64,000 bases of DNA from JBBQLG01 sp038327655 (GTDB taxonomy: Bacteria > Bacteroidota > Bacteroidia > Cytophagales > Spirosomataceae): positions 25,709-89,708 of the forward strand of contig JBBQLG010000005.1 of NCBI GenBank assembly GCA_038327655.1, in the 5' to 3' direction. The notes under the pieces are model-generated. The model ran no database searches. It worked only from the letters and a program-made list of their open reading frames with translations, and was not told where the DNA came from. Numbering within the stretch: the first letter of the stretch is position 1; the number at the start of each line of letters is the position of its first letter. Positions 58,599-64,000 of the stretch are shown in pieces. A program made the translations under genes and the position numbers.

Positions 58599-59387
58599 CT
58601 AAGCGGCCTGCGCCGAAACCGGCCACGCCTGCTGCCGACCGACCACATCGGACGATGTCTCTGCCTGCCATTTGCGGAGCCAGAACCGATACTTCTTGCG
58701 GCCGTAGTCGATGAAGCCGGGTATCGACGTGGCATCGACCACGAACAGCCGGTGCGGGCTTTGTTTCATGACACCAATCAGCACGAACCGAAATTGCCGG
58801 GTCGTCGTCCATTCACCCCCGTCGGCATGGTGCAGGCTGTCGAGGTAAAACGCGGCCTGACGGTCATAATCGTAATCGTAACAGCTTTGCAGAAACTGCG
58901 CCTGTGTCCGGGCCGACGTGGTCTTCATGTCGATCACCAGGGCATTCCGGCGTTTGGGGCTGGTGTACACCATGTCTAACCGGGCTTTGCAGGCTACGTT
59001 GGTAACCGGGTCCGTAAAGAGCACCACGCGCTCCCGCTCGGACGTACGCAGGTAACGCCGAAAAAACGGGTCCTGCTGTACGGTGTGCATCAGGGTTTGC
59101 AGTTTGGTCGTGTCGGCGGGCAGAAGGTCGGGCAGCAACTGCTGCATGACTGTCCCAATGGTTTCCGGCTCCAGCAGGTGCTGATGAAACGCCCGGCCAA
59201 AATTCAGCGTACGGGGTTGCGCAAACCGCGCCGAAGGCGCGGCATTACCGTACCCCAGATGCTCTTCTTTAAGCCGCGTCAGGTCGGAGTTCGACACGCG
59301 GGGCAAGGCCCGATAATCGTCGGCCGGGCAGGAAACCAAACCAGGTGCATTCACATCCGGGCGGTTAATGATGAGTTGCGAGATCAT
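58599..59387 (-). CDS. PD-(D/E)XK exonuclease-like protein (RecE/DUF3799 type)
   Basis: 262 residues. The nuclease core is visible: GRAFHQHLLEP (64-74, with Glu73), Asp138 in CKARLDMV, Asp153-x-Lys155 in LVIDMKTT, and Gln177/Tyr181 in DYDRQAAFYL, the lambda-exonuclease/RecE-like QxxxY form. SNSDLTRLKEEHLGYGNAAP at the start matches the DUF3799 opening. Such proteins chew double-stranded ends for single-strand annealing recombination in phages and related elements. It sits between two unknown genes and faces a divergent HTH regulator, like a small phage-derived recombination module. Confidence 0.85.
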   Translation of the reverse strand: MISQLIINRPDVNAPGLVSCPADDYRALPRVSNSDLTRLKEEHLGYGNAAPSARFAQPRTLNFGRAFHQHLLEPETIGTVMQQLLPDLLPADTTKLQTLMHTVQQDPFFRRYLRTSERERVVLFTDPVTNVACKARLDMVYTSPKRRNALVIDMKTTSARTQAQFLQSCYDYDYDRQAAFYLDSLHHADGGEWTTTRQFRFVLIGVMKQSPHRLFVVDATSIPGFIDYGRKKYRFWLRKWQAETSSDVVGRQQAWPVSAQAA

Positions 59388-59402
59388 AGAGACGGATTAA
59401 CA

Positions 59403-60074
59403 CTAAGCGGCTGTGGTCAGCAGTTCGGGTTCTTCGGCAGCAATGGCGAACGGGTTGTAGTAATTCATGGCCGTTTTAATGTTCGCAATGTCGGTGAGCG
59501 TTTCCTGCCGGAACACCTTCACCGACTCCGCAAACGCTTTCAGTTCGGCGGTGCGCTCGGGGTTGCCCAGCGTATAGGCGAACGTAGCGATGTGGTAAAT
59601 GCCTTTGGGCTGAATTTTGTTGTTCTCCTTGCGTTCGGCCACGGCGGTAATCACTACGTCGGCCAGGGTCAGGTCGTCGTAGTAAAGCGGTTCGATGAGC
59701 CGGAAAATATTGTCGACCGAGTAACCGTGGAACAGCACCGCCGACACGCAGTTCTTCTCGTCGATGAAGAATAACTCCGCCCAGTTTTTGGTACCCATAT
59801 TCAGGATGTTGTCCGTGAAAATGCGCCAGGCGATGGGCTGAAAGGTAAGCGTACGGCCGTTTGAGGGACCGCCGAGTTTTTCACTGCCATTGATGTTGAA
59901 CACACCTTCTTTGGCGTCGAACCGATACTGCCGGGGATGCCCTTCAAGGTACTTGTACCGCCGGACGGGGTTGTTGTTAACTACCTCAGCGGACGAATCG
60001 GTCACTTTTTGGTCAGTATTCCCGGTCGTACCGCTTTGATTTGTCTCGAATGTAGACTTGTTTTGTGTGTTCAT
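59403..60074 (-). CDS. Unknown protein upstream of the PD-(D/E)XK nuclease
   Basis: 223 residues, soluble: a disordered Asn/Thr/Ser-rich start (about 1-35), then a compact domain with RYKYLEGHPRQYRFDAKEGV, NWAELFFIDEKNCVSAVLFH and NIFRLIEPLYYDDLTLADVV. In position it corresponds to the annealing protein that usually accompanies a RecE-type nuclease, but I see no Erf/RecT/Rad52 signature, so that role is only a possibility. It lies 15 bp upstream of the nuclease gene, on the same strand. Confidence 0.6.
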   Translation of the reverse strand: MNTQNKSTFETNQSGTTGNTDQKVTDSSAEVVNNNPVRRYKYLEGHPRQYRFDAKEGVFNINGSEKLGGPSNGRTLTFQPIAWRIFTDNILNMGTKNWAELFFIDEKNCVSAVLFHGYSVDNIFRLIEPLYYDDLTLADVVITAVAERKENNKIQPKGIYHIATFAYTLGNPERTAELKAFAESVKVFRQETLTDIANIKTAMNYYNPFAIAAEEPELLTTAA

Positions 60075-60160
60075 TAGTATTTGTTGTTTACTGTTCGGAC
60101 AGGGGACCCGCTATGCAGGTCCCTTTTGCCTGTTTTAAGGGGTTGTTTACTGATTTAAAA

Positions 60161-60232
60161 TTACATAGTTTTCAGTAAAAAACAAGCCCGTATTCTAAAA
60201 TAACCAAGCGATTTTTACGCTTAACTATGTAA
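60161..60232. promoter_or_regulatory. Paired inverted operator sites in the HTH divergent region
   Basis: TTACATAGTT (60161-60170) and AACTATGTAA (60223-60232) are exact 10-bp inverted copies about 62 bp apart (nearly six helical turns), between the HTH regulator and the nuclease operon. Likely sites for the regulator, perhaps with DNA looping. Confidence 0.6.
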
Positions 60233-60295
60233 AAATCGGCGACTGTTGCTTACACTACGTTTAGGGCTGTCTGACCCGCTTTTTACACCATCCGT

Positions 60296-60673
60296 ATGAC
60301 CATCGAAGCCCGTTTACAGGCCCTGATCGACGCCCTGAACATCAGTGTGCTGGAGTTTGCCCGTCAGTTGGGCGAGCGTCGGGGCGAAAAGGTATACCAC
60401 ATCCTTCACGGACGGCTGAAACCCCGCTACGATACCATCCAGAAGATCCTGACTATTTACCCGCAGGTAAACGCCGATTGGCTGTTGCGGGGTGAAGGGC
60501 TGATGTTTAAACGGCTCGATTCGCCCTCGGCGGCCATCACAACCGAGGAACGGCTGCAGAATATGGAGTTCCTGCTGTTCCAGCTCATCGAACGGATGCG
60601 GCTGCTCCAGGAAACGAATGATTTGCTGCGGGAGGAAGTGGCGGAACTGCGGGGAAAGAGTATCCCGGACTGA
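60296..60673 (+). CDS. HTH (Xre/CI-like) regulator with C-terminal coiled coil
   Basis: 125 residues. An N-terminal helix-turn-helix of Xre/lambda-CI type: LQALIDALNISVLEFARQLG, KVYHILHGRLKPRYDTIQKI, then INADWLLRGEG-like end of the domain (VNADWLLRGEGLMF). The C-terminus (about 85-120, ERLQNMEFLLFQLIERMRLL) is a helical coiled coil for dimerisation. It is divergent from the three-gene nuclease operon with paired operator-like sites between, like a phage repressor. No other phage genes are near. Confidence 0.85.
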   Translation: MTIEARLQALIDALNISVLEFARQLGERRGEKVYHILHGRLKPRYDTIQKILTIYPQVNADWLLRGEGLMFKRLDSPSAAITTEERLQNMEFLLFQLIERMRLLQETNDLLREEVAELRGKSIPD

Positions 60674-60688
60674 TAGACTACAAACCGA

Positions 60689-60737
60689 AACACCCCAAAC
60701 CGCACCGGCGTACCGTCCTGAAGGGGCTTGGGGTGTT
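60689..60737. terminator. Hairpin between HTH regulator and galM
   Basis: AACACCCCAA (60689-60698) and TTGGGGTGTT (60728-60737) are inverted copies separated by 29 nt, between convergent genes; a second weak stem inside (CACCGGCG). Likely transcript end. Confidence 0.55.
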
Positions 60738-60757
60738 GGCTGATTTGAACTTTTCTA

Positions 60758-61909
60758 TTACTTCACCGAAAACGTGTACACCGTAGTGGTCTGGTACGTC
60801 TTGCCGGGTTGCAGCACCGTGGTGGGGAAAGCCGGGTGATTCGGCGAATCCGGGTAGTGTTCCGTCTCCAGGCAGAGGGCCGATCGCTTTTTATACACCA
60901 CGCCCCCCTTGCCGGTGAGGGTTCCATCTAAGAAATTACCCGTATAGAACTGAATGGCGGGTTCGGTGGTGCGTACTTCCATGTAGCGGCCGCTTTTGGG
61001 TTCGTGTACGGTAGCCGCCAGTTTTAACCCCGTACCGCCTTCTTTCAGAATCCAGGCGTGGTCGTAACCACCACCGAGTTTGATCTGTACATCGCTGGAA
61101 TCGCTGATGCCCTGGCCGATTTCGGTTGGTTTAGTGAAGTCGAATACCGTACCAGCCACCGGCTTCAGCTCACCCGTTGGGATCAGTCCCTTGTCGACGG
61201 GCAGGAACCGATCGGCATTCAGCATCAGATCGTGGTTCAGGATGGTGTTGTCAGCGTCACCCGTGAGGTTGAAATACGAGTGATTGGTCAGGTTCAGCAC
61301 CGTTGCCTTATCGGTCGTGGCCTGGTAGTCAATTCTGAGCGCGTTGTCTTTTTGGAGGGTGTACGTCACCTCGACCGACAGGTTACCGGGGTAGCCTTCT
61401 TCGCCATCTTTGGAGACATAGGCGAGTTTCAGGGCCGGTTCGTTACCGTCGACGGGTGTAGCGGTCCAGAGTACCTTATCAAAGCCTTTCAGGCCGCCGT
61501 GCAGTGCGTTGGGGCTGTTGTTGACGGCCAGCGTGTAGGGCTTGCCGTCGAGCGTAAATTTGCCGTTGGCAATCCGGTTGCCGTAGCGGCCAATCAGTGC
61601 CCCAAAGTAGGGTACTCCTTTTTCGTAACCAGCCAGCGAATCCATGCCCAGCACTACGTCGGCATACGTACCGGCTTTGTCGGGGGCAGTTAGTGAGACG
61701 ACGGTACCGCCGTAGTTCGAAATTTTAACCGTCATACCGGCCGTGTTGCGGAGGGTATAGAGGTCGGCTTCGCGGCCGTCGGATAATTTACCAAACGACG
61801 CTTTTTCGATACCTGCTTTCTGGTCGGCATCTTTTTTTGGGTTGCAGGAAGTAAGCATAAGACACGCACCGAGAAGACTAAAAAGGGTTAGTCGGCCAAA
61901 AGATTTCAT
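60758..61909 (-). CDS. galM: Aldose 1-epimerase (galactose mutarotase), lipoprotein form
   Basis: 383 residues with a lipoprotein signal (LGACLMLTSCNPKKD, Cys at 22). The mutarotase fold shows KISNYGGTVVSLTAPDKAG, YFGALIGRYGNRIANGKFTLDG, NALHGGLKGFDKVLW (with the substrate-contacting His), LNLTNHSYFNLTGDAD (catalytic His) and the C-terminal AIQFYTGNFLDGTLTGKGG with the catalytic Glu region LCLETEHYPDSPNHP. It interconverts sugar anomers in the periplasm or at the surface before uptake. No sugar-use operon is adjacent. Confidence 0.93.
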   Translation of the reverse strand: MKSFGRLTLFSLLGACLMLTSCNPKKDADQKAGIEKASFGKLSDGREADLYTLRNTAGMTVKISNYGGTVVSLTAPDKAGTYADVVLGMDSLAGYEKGVPYFGALIGRYGNRIANGKFTLDGKPYTLAVNNSPNALHGGLKGFDKVLWTATPVDGNEPALKLAYVSKDGEEGYPGNLSVEVTYTLQKDNALRIDYQATTDKATVLNLTNHSYFNLTGDADNTILNHDLMLNADRFLPVDKGLIPTGELKPVAGTVFDFTKPTEIGQGISDSSDVQIKLGGGYDHAWILKEGGTGLKLAATVHEPKSGRYMEVRTTEPAIQFYTGNFLDGTLTGKGGVVYKKRSALCLETEHYPDSPNHPAFPTTVLQPGKTYQTTTVYTFSVK

Positions 61910-62071
61910 AGATTGGGAGTTGATATTATTCGCAAAGGATATGGCAGTCAGAGGCCTGACGGGTCAGTTTTGTCTGCCCGGAACATAAGTCGGTGCTCAA
62001 CGAAAGCTACTTACTGTGCGCCGGTGCTTCTGCCCCCGATACTCAGTCAGTGAAGCAGTCGGGCCAACTGG

Positions 62072-63022
62072 TCAAATAAAGCGGGCCAGCCCCTGCCGCT
62101 CCCGGTTCACGGTCAGCGACGTAACATCGGGCCGGGAATAATGCCCGGCCACGTCGAAGTTGTGCCGCTCTTCGCGCACCCGCCGATGGTCGATGGTCGC
62201 CACGAACAGCCCCTCCTCTCCCACCTGCGGTTCAATGATCCAGTTGCCATCCGGCCCGACCAGACACGAACCGCCATTGGCCAGCACGGCATCGCTGTTT
62301 TCATGCATCAGGTCGGCATACGGGCTATCCAGCGGAATATCGTCCCGGCGCATCAGCCCCGACACGGCAATCACATACGAACGGGATTCTTTGGCGATGA
62401 AGCGCGGCAAATCGGTGGTGTTGTGCAGCCCGCCGGGCCATACCGACACGTGCAGGTCTTCGCCCTGTGCGTACAAAGCAGTTCGGGAGAGAGGCATCCA
62501 GTTTTCCCAGCAGTTCAGTCCGCCTACTGTGAACGCACCCAGCGGATGTACCCGCAGCCCGTGTCCATCGCCCTGCGCCCAGACGAGCCGTTCTTCATAA
62601 GTTGGCATCAGCTTGCGGTGAACGGATTGAATCGCACCGGCCTGGTCGATATAGACCAATGAACAGTACACGCTGTGCCCGCCCCGGTCGGCGGCCCGCT
62701 CCATCACGCCTACATAAACGGCAATCTGCCGAACCTTTGCTACGGCGCAGATGGCAGCCAGATCACCGGTCTCAATGTTTACCGCCTGATCGAGGTAATG
62801 GGCGTAAAATTCCTTCTGCCGGACGGCATTAAACCGGGCACCGTCGGTCCGCTCGACCCAGAACGGGTAACCGGGCAGCAGGGCTTCGCCAAACGTCACG
62901 AGCGCACAACCGGCCTCGGCGGCTGACTCGATGAACTGGACGATTTTTTCGGTGGTACGGGCTTTATTCAACCAGACCGGCGCGATCTGCGCGAGGCCTA
63001 CAGTGAGTTGATCGGTGGGCAT
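62072..63022 (-). CDS. Nitrilase-family carbon-nitrogen hydrolase
   Basis: 316 residues with the Glu-Lys-Cys triad: Glu46 (VTFGEALLPGYPFW), Lys137 (HRKLMPTYEER) and Cys171 (GGLNCWENWMPLSR). The CWENWMPL form is that of true aliphatic or aromatic nitrilases rather than amidases. It turns a nitrile into the acid and ammonia in the cytosol. A palindromic repeat of family A lies 13 bp upstream of its start, and the S9 peptidase gene lies beyond that on the same strand. Confidence 0.93.
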   Translation of the reverse strand: MPTDQLTVGLAQIAPVWLNKARTTEKIVQFIESAAEAGCALVTFGEALLPGYPFWVERTDGARFNAVRQKEFYAHYLDQAVNIETGDLAAICAVAKVRQIAVYVGVMERAADRGGHSVYCSLVYIDQAGAIQSVHRKLMPTYEERLVWAQGDGHGLRVHPLGAFTVGGLNCWENWMPLSRTALYAQGEDLHVSVWPGGLHNTTDLPRFIAKESRSYVIAVSGLMRRDDIPLDSPYADLMHENSDAVLANGGSCLVGPDGNWIIEPQVGEEGLFVATIDHRRVREERHNFDVAGHYSRPDVTSLTVNRERQGLARFI

Positions 63023-63035
63023 GAAGGGGAGGATT

Positions 63036-63126
63036 GCATTGAACTTTTGTCATCCTGACGCAGGAAGGATCTTGGGTACTAAATCGCTAAGATCCTTCCT
63101 GCGTCAGGATGACAAAAGTTCAATGC
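63036..63126. repeat. Palindromic repeat family A, copy 2
   Basis: Perfect 38-bp inverted repeat (63036-63073 with 63089-63126), loop of 15 nt. Inside each arm ATCCT (63052-63056), loop gacgcagga, AGGAT (63066-63070) forms a mini-hairpin. Compared with copy 1 at 11.9 kb, the core is the same except that both sides of one base pair have changed together (G-C to C-G). Confidence 0.88.
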
Positions 63127-63162
63127 GAAATAAAGCGGTAGGACACAAAGACTTAGCAAAAC

Positions 63163-64000
63163 CTACAACGTCTTTGCTTTCAAATATTTATCAAACCACT
63201 GCAAATACCGCTCGGCGCGGTCTTTGAGGTAACTGGGCGTGGTGATGCCGTGAAACTGCCCGGGGTAAATAACCAGTTGCGTGGGTACACCCAGCGACCG
63301 CAGGGCCTGATACATCTGCTCACTGCCCGCCACCGGCACGTTGAAATCCTTCTCGCTGGCCATGAACATCGTCGGCGTTTTGATACGGTCGGCTTTGAGG
63401 AACGGGTACGATAACTTCAGCCATTTTTCCGGGTTTTTCCAGGGGGCACCCAGTTCGTTTTCGTACTGATTCGTGTACTGGTCAATGCCGTACATGGCCA
63501 GTTGCAGCGAACTCCCCGCACCACTGGCGGCTGCCTTAAAGCGCGGATCGGTAGCGATGGTGTAATTGGTCAGGATGCCGCCATAACTCCAACCGCCGAT
63601 GCCTAATTTTTCCGGGTCGGCAATGCCCTTCTCTACGATGTAATCCGTCGCGCCCAGAATATCGAGCACTTCTTTGTTGCCCCAGTCGGCATAAATGGCT
63701 TTGGTGTAGTCGAGGCCGCGCCCGTTGCTGCCCCGGTAATTGACGGCCACCACCGCGTAACCGCCAGCCGCCAGCAATTGGCGCGTCAAATCGAACGAAT
63801 ATTCATCCTGCGCGACGGGTCCGCCGTGGATGAATAAAATGGTCGGCAGCTTTTTACCAGCCGGACTGTTGGCGGGCCGGAACAGCATGTTCGATACCGT
63901 GGCACCGTCTTTACTTTTCGAGGTAAAGCCCTCTACCGTCGCCAGTTCGAGCGGGGCCATAAACTCGTCGTGTACGTGGGTCAGTCGGCGGGGCGTGCCG
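63163..64000 (-). CDS. S9-family peptidase (prolyl oligopeptidase type), C-terminal part
   Basis: The frame is open to the right edge of the window; the visible 3' part encodes about 279 residues. Alpha/beta-hydrolase features: LPTILFIHGGPVAQDEYSF, nucleophile Ser in IGGWSYGGILTNYTIATDPR (GWSYGG), an Asp in TPTMFMASEKDFNVPVAGSE and His in VIYPGQFHGITTPSY. This is the dipeptidyl peptidase IV/acylaminoacyl-peptidase-type catalytic domain; the N-terminal propeller would lie outside the window. The C-terminus ends KYLKAKTL. The gene is followed by the family A palindrome and the nitrilase gene. Confidence 0.9.
   Translation of the reverse strand, partial: GTPRRLTHVHDEFMAPLELATVEGFTSKSKDGATVSNMLFRPANSPAGKKLPTILFIHGGPVAQDEYSFDLTRQLLAAGGYAVVAVNYRGSNGRGLDYTKAIYADWGNKEVLDILGATDYIVEKGIADPEKLGIGGWSYGGILTNYTIATDPRFKAAASGAGSSLQLAMYGIDQYTNQYENELGAPWKNPEKWLKLSYPFLKADRIKTPTMFMASEKDFNVPVAGSEQMYQALRSLGVPTQLVIYPGQFHGITTPSYLKDRAERYLQWFDKYLKAKTL

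Noticed and set aside
58215..60673. A prophage
   Set aside because: Only a regulator, a nuclease and two unknown genes; no integrase, att repeats, packaging or structural genes.

Overview
The window looks like chromosomal DNA of a Bacteroidota bacterium, most likely order Cytophagales and close to Spirosoma (inferred from gene content, not from a marker gene). Supporting signs are a SusC/SusD pair, a GH130-GT4 pair, two GMC oxidoreductases of the gluconate-dehydrogenase type, an IC3-type intron context with GC-rich neighbours, and several promoters of the Bacteroidota form TTG-N19/21-TAnnTTTG. Both edges cut genes: a SusD-like lipoprotein on the left and an S9 peptidase on the right.

Layout. 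1-9.1 kb (minus strand): nutrient uptake by SusD/SusC, then a GH130 enzyme with a two-domain GT4 glycosyltransferase. 9.5-15.8 kb: an RND/MMPL transporter, ispD, queA, small unknowns, a beta-propeller lipoprotein and tRNA-Val(TAC). 16.4-30.5 kb: a NUDIX regulator divergent from a large secreted ThuA/sugar-dehydrogenase/cytochrome c/CBM protein, a GMC oxidoreductase, an ArsR-OYE-azoreductase run, a glycosidase-SDR operon, two low-complexity secreted proteins and an amino-acid permease. 30.6-38.9 kb: a COG1112-type helicase, TerC, a GT2, and a type III polyketide synthase divergent from a UbiA prenyltransferase.

38.9-46.5 kb is the most unusual part. A tRNA-Gly is followed by a tRNA-Leu(UAA) split between U34 and A35 by a 746-nt group I intron that carries an HNH endonuclease gene; the intron core closely resembles the cyanobacterial/plastid tRNA-Leu(UAA) intron. 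Next comes a compact five-gene minus-strand operon: an astacin-type M12A peptidase whose tail carries three T(F/I)KEV-x-x-DPI repeats, a graspetide-type ATP-grasp ligase, a YbaY-like protein, a phospholipase D-like protein and a subtilisin-type peptidase. My working model is that the ligase cross-links the repeats in the peptidase tail; this is inference.

47-64 kb: an RluB-like pseudouridine synthase with a 409-residue disordered Arg/Asp-rich extension, a gluconate dehydrogenase subunit 3-GMC pair, an Ig-like lipoprotein, an ECF sigma factor with an overlapping gene that joins an anti-sigma-like N-terminus to a beta-barrel C-terminus, three small secreted low-complexity proteins, a secreted pentapeptide-repeat protein, a small phage-like module (HTH regulator divergent from an unknown gene and a PD-(D/E)XK nuclease), GalM, a nitrilase and the S9 peptidase.

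The spacers hold long near-perfect palindromes of several sequence families. One family occurs twice (about 11.9 and 63.1 kb) with a compensatory base change; another reaches into the 3' ends of two convergent genes at 30.55 kb.
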